A stretch of DNA of 64,000 nucleotides from Proluteimonas flavola (GTDB lineage: Bacteria > Pseudomonadota > Gammaproteobacteria > Xanthomonadales > Xanthomonadaceae). The DNA lies in the NCBI RefSeq assembly GCF_021191705.1, contig NZ_JAIWPU010000003.1, positions 62,001 through 126,000 of the forward strand, read 5' to 3'. This document shows positions 26,208 through 34,539 of the stretch, in pieces. The notes under the pieces were generated by a model. The model was not told the origin of the DNA. It did not search any database and was given only the letters and a program-made list of their open reading frames with translations. Each line of letters starts with the position of its first letter. The first letter of the stretch is position 1. Both the position numbers and the translations under genes were made by a program.

Positions 26208-29078
26208 TCAGCGCGCGACCCGCTTGCCGTCCGCGTCGAGCACCTGCACCTCGCCCAGTTCGAGCGCGCGGATGGGCGCCTCGATCTGCTCGAGATCGCC
26301 GACGACGACCCAGGTCAGTGTCCTGGGATCGATCGTGGTCGCCACGCCGCCCAGATCGGCCACCGTCATCGACTCGATCTCGGCCTTGCGCTGGAACACG
26401 TAGTCGTCCGGACGGCCGAAGCGCACGTTGCTGCCGATCGTCGACATCACCGACCACGCGGTTTCGTAGGCACCGGGCAGGCTCAGGGTCTGGATCGCCT
26501 GGGCGCGTGCGAGCTCGGCGGCGGTCGCCGGACGCTCGCCGTCTGCGAAGTCGGCCAGCTCGCGCTGGATCTCGGCCATCGCCTCGGCGGTCTTGTCGAT
26601 CTGCACCGGCGCCGACGCCATCCATGGACGCTGGCCCAGCGTGCCGCTGGCCGAACTGCGCGCGCCGTAGGACCAGTGCTTGTCCTCGCGCAGGTTCATG
26701 TTCAGGCGCGCGGTGAAATCGCCGCCGATCACCGTGTTGGCCATGTCGAAACGGATCGACGACGCATCGTGGGTCGGCGGAATCACCTGCGCGGCGAAGA
26801 TGTTCGCCTGCACCGCACCGGGCTGGTCGATCAGGAATACGCGCGAGGTGGTGGGGCGTGCGACCTCGGCCACTTCGATCGGTGCGGGCGCCGCGCCGGT
26901 GCCGCGCCAGTCGCCGAAATGCGTTTCCAGCAGCGGCACGATTTCGTCCAGCGTGGTGTCGCCGACGACGATCAGCGTCGCGCCTTCCGGACGCACCCAG
27001 TCGCGGTGGAAGGCGACCAGTTCGTCGCGCGTGAGCCTGGCGATCGAGGCCTCGTCGCCGCTGCCGGTGAACGGGATCGCGTACGGGTGCCCGGCGCCGT
27101 AGACCAGCGGCGGCAGCACGCGCATCGCCACGCTCGACGGGCGCGCCTTCTCCTGCGCGATACCGGCGATCCACGTGGCCTTGATGCGGTCGATTTCCTT
27201 CTGGTCGAAGTTCGGGCGACGCAGCATGTCGGCGAACAGCGCCAGCGACGGATCGAGGTTCTCCTTCAGCGCCGAGACGTAGGCATTGCTGCCGTCGAGC
27301 GACGCGCCCGCGCCGAGGCTCGCGCCCAGCGCTTCGACGCGGTCTGCGAAGTCGAGCGCGCCCAGGCCGCCGGCACCTTCGTCGAGCACGTTCATCGTGA
27401 AGCTCGCGGTGCCCGGCGTGCGGCCCAGGTCGGCGGTGTAACCGCCCTTGAACTCGTAGCTCAGCTGCACGACCGGAATCTCCGGACGGCGCGCCAGGAT
27501 TACCTGGGTGCCGTTGGACAGCGTCGCGCGCTCCTGCGCCGGGAACTTGAGTTCCGGGAACAATGCGGTCTTCGGCACGCCGGTGCTGCGGTCGATGCGG
27601 CTGCGCGTGGTCGTGTACTTGGTATCGGGCGCCGGCGGGGTGAACGGCGCGGGCGTGACCGCGGGTTCTTCGGCCAGCGGCGTGCGTGCGCCCGGCACGA
27701 CGGTGATGGTGTGGCTGCCGACATCGAGCCACTTCGCACCGGCCGCCTTGACGTCCTCGGCGGTGGTCGCGGCGACGTTCGCCAGCGAGTCGCGGAAGCA
27801 GCCCGGATCGCCCTCGTAGACCGTGCATTCGGCCAGTGCGTCGGCCTTGCCGCCGAAGCCGCCGATGCGCTCGATGCCGCGCACGAAGCCCGCACGGAAC
27901 GAGGTCTTGGCGCGCTCGAGTTCTTCGGCGCTGGGGCCTTCGGTGATCAGGCGCTCGAGTTCCTCGTCGATCGCTTTCTCGACCGTCGCCGGGTCCACGC
28001 CCTGCTTCACGGTCGCCATCACGACGAAGTTCGAGCCCAGCTGCGAGCCGTAGGCGCCGGCGCTGATGTTGTCGACCAGGCGGTCGTCGTGCAGCAGGCG
28101 ACGGTCGAGACGCGAGGCCTTGGCGCCGCCGAGCACGCTGCCGAGCACCTGCAGGTGGTCGATGTCGGTCGTGCCCAGTTCGGCGACGTTCCAGGCGCGG
28201 TAGATGCGCACCTGCGGCACCTGGTCCTCCAGCGTCTGGCGGGTGTCGGCGCTGCGCCTGGCCACGTCGACGGCCGGCTGCGCCATCGTCGGGCCGGCCG
28301 GGATGTCGCCGAAGTACTGCGCGACCTTGGCCCGCGCGGTCGCCACGTCGATGTCGCCGGCCAGCACCAGCACCGCGTTGTTCGGGCCATACCAGGTGCG
28401 GAACCACTGCTTGACGTCGTCGAGCGCGGCCGCGTTGAGGTCGTTCATCGAGCCGATGACGCCGTGGTGGTACGGGTGACCCTTGGGATACAGCGCGCGG
28501 GTGAGCTTGTCCCAGACCTGACCGTAGGGCTGATTCTCGCCCTGGCGCTTCTCGTTCTGCACCACGCCGCGCTGCTCGTCGAGCGCCGCCTGGTCGACCG
28601 CGCCGAGCAGATGGCCCATGCGGTCGGATTCCATCCACAGCGCCATGTCGAGCGCGGTGGTCGGCACGTTCTGGAAGTAGTTCGTGCGGTCGGTGTTGGT
28701 GGTGCCGTTCTGGTCGGTCACGCCGACCTGCTTGAAGGGGTCGAAGAACTCGCCGTCGTGGTGTTCGCTGGCCTGGAACATCAGATGCTCGAACAGGTGC
28801 GCGAAGCCGCTGCGGCCGGCGGGTTCGTCCTTGCTGCCCACGTGGTACCAGATGTTGACCGCGACGATCGGCGCCTTGCGGTCGGTGTGCACCACCACGC
28901 GCAGGCCGTTGGGCAGCGTGAAGGTCTCGTACGGGATGTCGACGCCGGCGGCCTGGGCGGGCGGTGCGGCCATCGCCATCGGCGCGGCGGCGAAGCCGGA
29001 CAGGGCGAGACCGGTGGCCAGCGCGAGCAGGGCCGCGCGCGGGCGGGTCGGAGCGGTACGGAGACGGTCGACGGACAT
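26208..29078 (-). CDS. Exported M16 zinc metallopeptidase (insulinase family), two-domain
   Basis: Periplasmic peptidase of 956 residues with a signal peptide (cleavage near AMAAPP). The N-terminal catalytic half carries the inverted zinc motif HxxEH at His94-Glu97-His98 (HLFEHLMF), with the distal Glu likely in DEQRGVVQNEKR. The C-terminal M16 half (about 480-956) lacks the zinc motif and forms the second clam-shell half. Target peptides are unknown. I use the ATG at 29078 (MSVDRLR) since the signal peptide starts there; the frame is open 26 codons further. Confidence 0.95.
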   Translation of the reverse strand: MSVDRLRTAPTRPRAALLALATGLALSGFAAAPMAMAAPPAQAAGVDIPYETFTLPNGLRVVVHTDRKAPIVAVNIWYHVGSKDEPAGRSGFAHLFEHLMFQASEHHDGEFFDPFKQVGVTDQNGTTNTDRTNYFQNVPTTALDMALWMESDRMGHLLGAVDQAALDEQRGVVQNEKRQGENQPYGQVWDKLTRALYPKGHPYHHGVIGSMNDLNAAALDDVKQWFRTWYGPNNAVLVLAGDIDVATARAKVAQYFGDIPAGPTMAQPAVDVARRSADTRQTLEDQVPQVRIYRAWNVAELGTTDIDHLQVLGSVLGGAKASRLDRRLLHDDRLVDNISAGAYGSQLGSNFVVMATVKQGVDPATVEKAIDEELERLITEGPSAEELERAKTSFRAGFVRGIERIGGFGGKADALAECTVYEGDPGCFRDSLANVAATTAEDVKAAGAKWLDVGSHTITVVPGARTPLAEEPAVTPAPFTPPAPDTKYTTTRSRIDRSTGVPKTALFPELKFPAQERATLSNGTQVILARRPEIPVVQLSYEFKGGYTADLGRTPGTASFTMNVLDEGAGGLGALDFADRVEALGASLGAGASLDGSNAYVSALKENLDPSLALFADMLRRPNFDQKEIDRIKATWIAGIAQEKARPSSVAMRVLPPLVYGAGHPYAIPFTGSGDEASIARLTRDELVAFHRDWVRPEGATLIVVGDTTLDEIVPLLETHFGDWRGTGAAPAPIEVAEVARPTTSRVFLIDQPGAVQANIFAAQVIPPTHDASSIRFDMANTVIGGDFTARLNMNLREDKHWSYGARSSASGTLGQRPWMASAPVQIDKTAEAMAEIQRELADFADGERPATAAELARAQAIQTLSLPGAYETAWSVMSTIGSNVRFGRPDDYVFQRKAEIESMTVADLGGVATTIDPRTLTWVVVGDLEQIEAPIRALELGEVQVLDADGKRVAR

Positions 29079-29262
29079 GCCGGTCCTTGCAGTTCGGGCG
29101 GGATTGGACCCGCATCGTAGCCAGCCGCGGAGCCTTGGGCACGGGCCGCAGGTCATGGTCGGGCAGAGTTCGGGATCGGCGGCGCTTCTCTAGATACCCG
29201 GGTCACCAGCTCTCGTGGTGCCGCAGCACCAAGCCACGGATCAGCCGCAGTCACGTTCGAAG

Positions 29263-29412
29263 CCTTCCCCCGTGTGCGGGGGGAGGGTTGGGTGGGGCAA
29301 ACGGTCAGACCGAGGGACGCCCCCTTCAGGCATCTGCAACCCGCTCGACCGGCTCCTGCCGCGATCGGACCGTTCGCCCCCATCCCGGCCTTCCCCCGCG
29401 TGCGGGGGAAGG
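29263..29412. repeat. Composite inverted repeat, copy 1 (partner at 42763-42915)
   Basis: Two outward GC hairpins flank a spacer: TTCCCCCG/CGGGGGGA at about 29265-29284 and a near-perfect 11-bp stem at 29389-29412. The inner parts (GGGTTGGGTGGGG... and the reverse-oriented ...CCCCCATCCCGG) are also inverted relative to each other. The unit recurs with the same architecture after ubiB. It occupies most of the 450-bp gap between the M16 gene and the SDR gene. Confidence 0.75.
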
Positions 29413-29531
29413 GGGCTCCCGCGACGATCCGGGCTGGTTGAGACGCGTGGGTCCGTGCGGCGCGCGCTTGCCCGTCCGATCGTCACGACCCGCCCGTTAG
29501 CATCGAAGACCTGTCCTCCTGAGGCACGCGC

Positions 29532-30236
29532 ATGACCCACTGGACCCTCGTCACCGGCGCCAACCGCGGCCTCGGCCTCGAATTCGTCCGCCAGCTGCTG
29601 GCCGATGGCATCCGCGTCGTCGCGACCTGCCGCCAGCCCGGCAAGGCGACCGCGCTCAACAATCTCGCCGCCGAACACCCCGGCCATCTGAAGGTGCTGC
29701 CGCTGGATGTCGGCGACGCCCGTTCGCGCGACGAACTGGTCCGCGAATGGCCGCTGGCCGCGGGCGAGGACGCGCGCATCGGCGTGCTGATCAACAACGC
29801 CGGTGTGCTGCACAGCGGCGAGCGCTTCGGCACGCTGAGCGCCGATACGCTCGACGACAGCCTGCGCACCAACGTGGTCGGCCCGTTGCTGCTGACCCAG
29901 GCGCTGGCGCCACTGCTGATCGATGGCGCGCGCGTCGCCAACCTGTCCTCGCAACTCGGCTCGATCGCCAACACCGCGCGCCTCGGCACGCCGAGCTACG
30001 CGATCAGCAAGGCCGCGCAGAACATGGCGACCGTGCAGCTGGCCCACGCCCTGCACGAGCGCGGCATCGTCGTCGTCGCCCTGCATCCGGGCTGGGTGCA
30101 GACCGACATGGGCGGCGCCCAGGCCAGCGAAGTGCCGGAAGATTCGGTCGCCGGCCTGCGCAAGGTGATCGACGGTCTCGGCCCAGACGACAGCGGCCGC
30201 TTCCTCGACTGGACCGGCGCGAGCCTGCCCTGGTGA
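29532..30236 (+). CDS. Short-chain dehydrogenase/reductase (sniffer/CsgA-like)
   Basis: Rossmann-fold SDR of 234 residues. The cofactor motif is TGANRGLG (TGxxxGxG), NNAG follows at about 95, the catalytic Ser is in NLSSQLGS and YxxxK is in SYAISKAA. Arg at the end of beta2 (CRQPGK) hints at NADP preference. The subclass is the carbonyl-reductase/sniffer group. Substrate unknown. It stands 34 bases upstream of trmL on the same strand. Confidence 0.92.
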   Translation: MTHWTLVTGANRGLGLEFVRQLLADGIRVVATCRQPGKATALNNLAAEHPGHLKVLPLDVGDARSRDELVREWPLAAGEDARIGVLINNAGVLHSGERFGTLSADTLDDSLRTNVVGPLLLTQALAPLLIDGARVANLSSQLGSIANTARLGTPSYAISKAAQNMATVQLAHALHERGIVVVALHPGWVQTDMGGAQASEVPEDSVAGLRKVIDGLGPDDSGRFLDWTGASLPW

Positions 30237-30270
30237 CTGACAATGGCCGGCCCGCAGCCCGGACCGGTCC

Positions 30271-30738
30271 ATGTTCGACGTCATCCTGCACACACCCGAG
30301 ATTCCGCCCAACACCGGCAACGTGATCCGCCTGTGCGCCAACACCGGTGCGCGGCTGCATCTGGTACGGCCGCTGGGCTTCGATCTCGACGACCGCAACC
30401 TGCGCCGCGCCGGGCTCGACTACCACGAGTACGCGACGCTGCGGGTCCATGACGACCTCGATGCCGCACTCGTCGCGATAAAGCCTGCGCGGTTGTTCGC
30501 GTTGAGCACGCGTAACAGCGTCCGCTTCGATGCGCCTGCGTTCGCGCCGGGCGCTGCCTTCCTGTTCGGCAGCGAGACCCGCGGGCTGCCGGACGAGGTA
30601 CTCGGCCGCGTGCCCGACGGCCAGCGCCTGCGCCTGCCGATGCAGCCCGGCAACCGCAGCCTCAACCTGTCGAACGCGGTCGCGGTGGTGGTGTTCGAGG
30701 CCTGGCGGCAGCAGGGCTACGCGGGCGGCGATCTCTGA
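30271..30738 (+). CDS. trmL: tRNA (cytidine/uridine-34-2'-O-)-methyltransferase TrmL
   Basis: SPOUT methyltransferase of 155 residues that 2'-O-methylates the wobble base of tRNA-Leu isoacceptors. TrmL/YibK signatures are complete: PEIPPNTGNVIRLCANTG, LVRPLGFDLDDRNLRRAGLDY, FGSETRGLP and the knot region IPMxxGxRSLNLSNAVAV (here LPMQPGNRSLNLSNAVAV). It is the usual minimal length with no extra RNA-binding domain. It probably shares a transcript with the SDR gene upstream. Confidence 0.96.
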   Translation: MFDVILHTPEIPPNTGNVIRLCANTGARLHLVRPLGFDLDDRNLRRAGLDYHEYATLRVHDDLDAALVAIKPARLFALSTRNSVRFDAPAFAPGAAFLFGSETRGLPDEVLGRVPDGQRLRLPMQPGNRSLNLSNAVAVVVFEAWRQQGYAGGDL

Positions 30739-30846
30739 TGTCAGGATCGCGGCCCATCGGCGACCTGAATATCACGCCAAAAGTTCCTGTACTTGCGAGT
30801 TCAATATTCAGCGCGGGTTGCACGCGCAGGTCGAGAATGCGCCCTA

Positions 30847-30911
30847 CCGGCCCGGGTGGCCGTGCTTCCCCCTCCCCTCGAAGCGCATCCCCTCCCTGCC
30901 ACCCGGGCCGG
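30847..30911. terminator. Long-stem hairpin after trmL
   Basis: CCGGCCCGGGTGG (30847-30859) and its exact complement (30899-30911) are 39 bases apart and followed by CATTTTCC. It is a probable terminator for SDR-trmL and separates them from the Ax21-like gene. Confidence 0.6.
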
Positions 30912-30977
30912 CATTTTCCAAGGTAGACCCCATAAGAGCCGGACTCCACGCAGGGCCTGGCCGGAGAGAGACCCCGA

Positions 30978-31556
30978 ATGAAGCGTTTCCTTCCGATCGC
31001 AGCCCTCGCCGCTGCGCTCCCCTTCGCCGCGAATGCCGCCGAAGGCCTGTCCTACACCTATGTCGAAGGCGGCTACTCGGCCAGCAAGTCCGACATCGCC
31101 CCGGTCAACCGTGACGTCGATTCCGACGGCTGGTCGATCCGCGGTTCCGCCGCGTTCCATCCGAATTTCCACGCCTTCGGCGACTACACCCGCGAGAGCA
31201 TCGACAACAGCCCGCTCGACCGCGACCAGTGGCGTCTGGGCGTCGGCTACAACCACGAAGTGTCGCCGCGCACCGACCTGCTGACCCGCGTGGCCTACCA
31301 GAAGCTCGACTTCGGCCGCGGCCTCAACGCCGACGGCTACTCGGTCGAAGTCGGCGCGCGCACCGCGCTGCTGCCGGCGCTGGAAGGCTACGCACTGGCC
31401 GGGTACGAGGATCTCGACAGCGGCTTCGACAGCGAGTTCTACGGCCGCCTCGGCGCGCAGTGGAAGTTCAACCCGAACTTCGGCGTGGCTGGCGACATCA
31501 AGCTGATCAAGGGCGGCGACACCCAGTGGTTCGTGGGTCCGCGCCTGACCTGGTAA
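30978..31556 (+). CDS. ax21: Ax21-family outer-membrane protein
   Basis: Small beta-barrel of 192 residues with signal peptide (cleavage near ANAAEG). It follows the Ax21/Omp1X pattern of Xanthomonas and Stenotrophomonas closely: LSYTYVEGGYSAS, AAFHPNFHAFGDY, DQWRLGVGYNHEVSPRTDL, EFYGRLGAQWKFN and the end WFVGPRLTW. The terminal aromatic fits outer-membrane insertion. Ax21 was once proposed as a secreted quorum signal; that claim was withdrawn, and it is now seen as an outer-membrane/vesicle protein. It has its own leader (GGAGAGAG upstream of the ATG) and a strong terminator, so it is monocistronic. Confidence 0.93.
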   Translation: MKRFLPIAALAAALPFAANAAEGLSYTYVEGGYSASKSDIAPVNRDVDSDGWSIRGSAAFHPNFHAFGDYTRESIDNSPLDRDQWRLGVGYNHEVSPRTDLLTRVAYQKLDFGRGLNADGYSVEVGARTALLPALEGYALAGYEDLDSGFDSEFYGRLGAQWKFNPNFGVAGDIKLIKGGDTQWFVGPRLTW

Positions 31557-31626
31557 GCAGCACACGCTCCCCCGCGGTTTCCGGTCCCCAGCGCTTCCCC
31601 GGCGCCTCTCTCTCCCGGAAATCGCC

Positions 31627-31659
31627 AGAACCCGGCCAGTGATGGTCGGGTTCTTTTTT
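31627..31659 (+). terminator. Intrinsic terminator of the Ax21-like gene
   Basis: AGAACCCGGCC (31627-31637) pairs with GGTCGGGTTCT (31644-31654) with one mismatch over a 6-base loop, and is followed by TTTTT. A textbook rho-independent terminator. Confidence 0.9.
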
Positions 31660-31689
31660 GGGCGATGGCGCCGGGTGGCCGATGTAGTC

Positions 31690-31872
31690 CCCGTCATCCC
31701 GGCCGTCGCCTGGATGACGACCAGATTTGCGTGGCGATTCAGGAGCGCGAATGCTGCCGCGTCTCAGGAAAACAGGCCTGGTCCGCGCTGCCCTCACCCC
31801 ACCATCCGCGTTGCGGATGGTCCCCCCCTCTCCCGGAGGGAGAGGGACTCGGGTCGGGCCTTCGGCCCGGCT
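31690..31872. repeat. Cluster of short inverted repeats before the gpsA stop
   Basis: In order: CGTCATCC/GGATGACG (about 31690-31717), ACCATCCGC/GCGGATGGT (about 31801-31821), a CTCTCCC/GGGAGAG hairpin and GGGCC-TTC-GGCCC just before the gpsA stop. These are common intergenic palindromes; the last may act as the gpsA terminator although no T-run follows. No gene is visible here. Confidence 0.55.
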
Positions 31873-31874
31873 TC

Positions 31875-32885
31875 TTATTCGAACTCGGGCTTCTGCTCGC
31901 GCGCCATCAGCCGTGCCAACCCTTCGGCCGGCGTGATGTCGCCATGCAGCACGGCGCGGACGTTGCTGGAGATCGGCAGTTCGATGCCGTGGCGTTCGGC
32001 CAGGCGCATGACTTCATCGGCGGTCTGCACCGATTCGACCACCTGGCCGATCGCACGGACCGCGTCTTCGAGCTTCTCGCCGCGGCCCAGCGCCAGGCCC
32101 AGCCGGCGGTTGCGCGACAGGTCGCCGGAACAGGTCAGCACCAGATCGCCGAGACCGGCGAGGCCCATCAGGGTTTCCGCGCGGCCGCCGATCGCCTGGT
32201 TCAGGCGCAGCATTTCGTTGAGGCCGCGGGTGATCAGGCCGGTGCGGGCGTTGAGGCCCAGTTCCATGCCGTCGGCCGCGCCGGTGGCCACGGCCAGCAC
32301 GTTCTTCATCGCGCCGCCCAGTTCGGCGCCGCGCATGTCGGTGCCGGTGTAGGCGCGGAACGTCGGGCCGTGCAGAACGTCGGCGACGGTCTGCGCGAAA
32401 TCGGCGTCGTCCGATTGCACGGTGATCGCGGTCGGCAGGCCGGACGCGACTTCCTTGGCGAACGACGGACCGGTGACGACGGCCAGCGGCACGTCCTCGC
32501 CAACCAGCCCGCCAGCCACTTCATGGAGGAATCGCCCCGAGCCGGGCTCGAAGCCCTTGGTCGCCCACGACACGCCGACACCCGCCGGACGCAGCGGCGC
32601 CAGCAGTTCCAGGGTTTCGGCGAAGGCGTGCGACGGCACGACGACCAGGATCAGGCCGACGCCGTCGAGGGCATGGGCCAGATCGGTGGTCGCGCGCAGG
32701 TTCTGCGGCAGCGGGATGCCCGGCAGGTAGCGCGGGTTCTCGTGGCGCTGGTCGATCGCCTCGATCTGGTCCGCGTTACGGCCCCACAGCGTGGTGGGGT
32801 GCCCGTTGCGTGCGATCAGCGAGGCGAGCGCGGTCCCCCAGGAGCCCGCGCCCAGCACCGCGACCGCGGTCTTGCGGTCGGTCAC
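31875..32885 (-). CDS. gpsA: Glycerol-3-phosphate dehydrogenase [NAD(P)+]
   Basis: Biosynthetic GpsA of 336 residues; it reduces dihydroxyacetone phosphate to sn-glycerol-3-phosphate for phospholipids. The cofactor motif is [12 protein letters not shown], the substrate region [18 protein letters not shown], the catalytic Lys is in [13 protein letters not shown], and the C-terminal helical domain has [23 protein letters not shown]. The start is GTG at 32885, immediately after the secB stop. Co-location with secB and the membrane rhodanese is conserved in gammaproteobacteria. Confidence 0.96.
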   Translation of the reverse strand: MTDRKTAVAVLGAGSWGTALASLIARNGHPTTLWGRNADQIEAIDQRHENPRYLPGIPLPQNLRATTDLAHALDGVGLILVVVPSHAFAETLELLAPLRPAGVGVSWATKGFEPGSGRFLHEVAGGLVGEDVPLAVVTGPSFAKEVASGLPTAITVQSDDADFAQTVADVLHGPTFRAYTGTDMRGAELGGAMKNVLAVATGAADGMELGLNARTGLITRGLNEMLRLNQAIGGRAETLMGLAGLGDLVLTCSGDLSRNRRLGLALGRGEKLEDAVRAIGQVVESVQTADEVMRLAERHGIELPISSNVRAVLHGDITPAEGLARLMAREQKPEFE

Positions 32886-32887
32886 GC

Positions 32888-33415
32888 TCAGGCGTTGCCG
32901 ATCTGGTCGGTCGTCGGCTGTTCGTTGCCCGGCTGGCTGCGCTGGCGCAGGCCTTCGGCGTAGAGCGCGTCGAAGTTGATCGGCTGCAGGAGGAACGGCG
33001 GGAAGCCGCCGGCCTGGATCAGCTCGCCGATCAGCTGGCGGGCGTAGGGGTACAGCACGTTCGGGCACTGGGTGCCGAGCAGCGCATCGAGGGTGTTGCC
33101 GTCGAACCCGGCCAGACCGAACACGCCGGCCTGCTTCACTTCGGCCACGTACACCGTGTTCGCGTTGTCCTCGCCGGTGGCGCAGGTCAGGGTGATCGCC
33201 AGCACGACTTCGTAGGCGTTGTCGCCGACGCGCTGCACGCTCTGGTTGAGGTTCATGTTGAGCTGCGGCTGGGCCTGCTCGTTGAAGATCGCCGGCGACT
33301 TGGGCGACTCGAACGAGACGTCCTTGACGTAGATCTTCTCGACGCTGAACTGCGCGCCGGCCGGCTGCGCCGGGGCTGCGCCATTGGCGCCGTTGGTGGC
33401 CTGTTCTTCGGACAT
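32888..33415 (-). CDS. secB: Protein-export chaperone SecB
   Basis: Cytoplasmic chaperone of 175 residues that keeps preproteins unfolded and delivers them to SecA. The SecB core is clear: [31 protein letters not shown], the [36 protein letters not shown] block and a flexible C-terminus. The N-terminal Ala/Gly-rich extension is longer than in E. coli. ATG at 33415. It lies between the rhodanese (77-bp gap) and gpsA (2-bp gap). The many exported proteins in this window would be its natural clients. Confidence 0.97.
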   Translation of the reverse strand: MSEEQATNGANGAAPAQPAGAQFSVEKIYVKDVSFESPKSPAIFNEQAQPQLNMNLNQSVQRVGDNAYEVVLAITLTCATGEDNANTVYVAEVKQAGVFGLAGFDGNTLDALLGTQCPNVLYPYARQLIGELIQAGGFPPFLLQPINFDALYAEGLRQRSQPGNEQPTTDQIGNA

Positions 33416-33492
33416 GTGGATCGACTCCGGCAAAAATGTTGGGTGAGACGGATTGCCGATTATGGCATTCCGGTATGGCGGTACCGCTGCGC

Positions 33493-33930
33493 TCAGCCGC
33501 GTCCCTTGGCCAGCGGCAGGTCGGCCTGCAGCCAGCCGCCGATGCCGCCGTCGAGCACGTAGACGTTCTCGAAGCCGGCCTTCTTCAGGCGCTTGGCGGC
33601 GTCGCTGGCGGTGCTGCCGGTCTTGCAGACCAGCACCACCGGCAGGGCCTTGGCCGGCGCGAGTTGCTTGCTCTCGGGATCGAACTGGCTCATCTGCACG
33701 TTCTTCGAGCCCGGGATGTGGCCCTTGCCGAAGTCGGCGGCGGGGCGCAGGTCGACGACCAGGGCGCTCTCGCGGTTGACCAGCACGGTCAGCTCGGCCG
33801 GGCGCAGGACCTTGAAGCCGCGGAACAGCCGCGAGATCTCGTTGAAGACGATCGCCACCGTCAATGCGGCGAGGATCAGCGACAGCATCTGGTTGCGGCC
33901 CAGGAAGGCCAGAAGTTCTTCGAAATTCAC
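33493..33930 (-). CDS. Membrane-anchored rhodanese-like protein (YibN type)
   Basis: Protein of 145 residues: one N-terminal membrane helix ([18 protein letters not shown]) and a single rhodanese domain with the active-site loop CKTGST and the partner motif [19 protein letters not shown]. Its place upstream of secB and gpsA matches YibN of enterobacteria, a factor linked to the Sec translocon/YidC. The start is a GTG at 33930 ([11 protein letters not shown]). Sulfur transfer or a Sec-related role are both possible. Confidence 0.92.
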   Translation of the reverse strand: MNFEELLAFLGRNQMLSLILAALTVAIVFNEISRLFRGFKVLRPAELTVLVNRESALVVDLRPAADFGKGHIPGSKNVQMSQFDPESKQLAPAKALPVVLVCKTGSTASDAAKRLKKAGFENVYVLDGGIGGWLQADLPLAKGRG

Positions 33931-34018
33931 GGATGGATCGCGGTGCGTCGGCGGGCGGCGATTGTCGCACACCACCGCGACCGCCCGGCGGCGGGCCCCC
34001 GATGCCGGCCCGGCGGGG

Positions 34019-34462
34019 TCATTGCCCGGCCCAGAAGTCCGGCAGGCCGTCGACGATCCACCAGGTGCCGGCGGCCGCGTCCCAGCGCCAGCGCTCGGTG
34101 TAGCGCACGGTGCGCTCGGCCATGGTGTGGCGGTTGATCACGCCGATCTGGATCTCGCGGATCGCCTCTTCCTTGCCCGCGGTGGCGCTGGTTTCGCGGT
34201 AGCCGGTGACCTGTACCTGCTCGTAGCGGGCGAAGTCCAGTTCGCTGGCCGGATGCGCGGCGCGGTACTCGGGGTCGACCAGCTGCCAGGCGGTCTGCAT
34301 GTCGTTCCAGCGCACCGCGCCGGTCCAGGCGTACTGCGCGCGCTCGAGCGCGGTGCCCTGCTTGCCGGCGCTGGCGCAGCCGGGCAGCAGGACCAGCAGC
34401 GCGAGCAACGCGGCGGCGACGTGCAGGCGGAACAGGGACGGACGGCCGGGAGTCGCGCGCAT
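34019..34462 (-). CDS. Conserved lipoprotein of unknown function
   Basis: Lipoprotein of 147 residues with signal and lipobox (LLVLLPGCA). The mature part is a small alpha+beta domain (QYAWTGAVRWNDMQTAWQLVDPEY ... RYTERWRWDAAAGTWWIVDGLPDFW) of the NTF2-like/DUF4440 general look. I do not recognise a named family. It starts 78 bp from and divergent to oleC, so the two share an upstream region. I chose the ATG at 34462 because the signal peptide begins there. Confidence 0.82.
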   Translation of the reverse strand: MRATPGRPSLFRLHVAAALLALLVLLPGCASAGKQGTALERAQYAWTGAVRWNDMQTAWQLVDPEYRAAHPASELDFARYEQVQVTGYRETSATAGKEEAIREIQIGVINRHTMAERTVRYTERWRWDAAAGTWWIVDGLPDFWAGQ

Positions 34463-34539
34463 GGCAGGGTCTCGAATCGTGAGGCCGCCATCGTAGCCGC
34501 GGCGGCGGTGCATGTGCGGCTGCCGGTATCCTCTGCGCG

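Noticed and set aside
24852-29120. Plus-strand frame of over 1400 codons
   Set aside because: It runs antisense through the M16 peptidase and out of frame through oleB; no start signal or domain.
29263-29412. CRISPR-like array
   Set aside because: Only two palindromic units in inverted, not direct, orientation; no regular spacers and no cas genes nearby.
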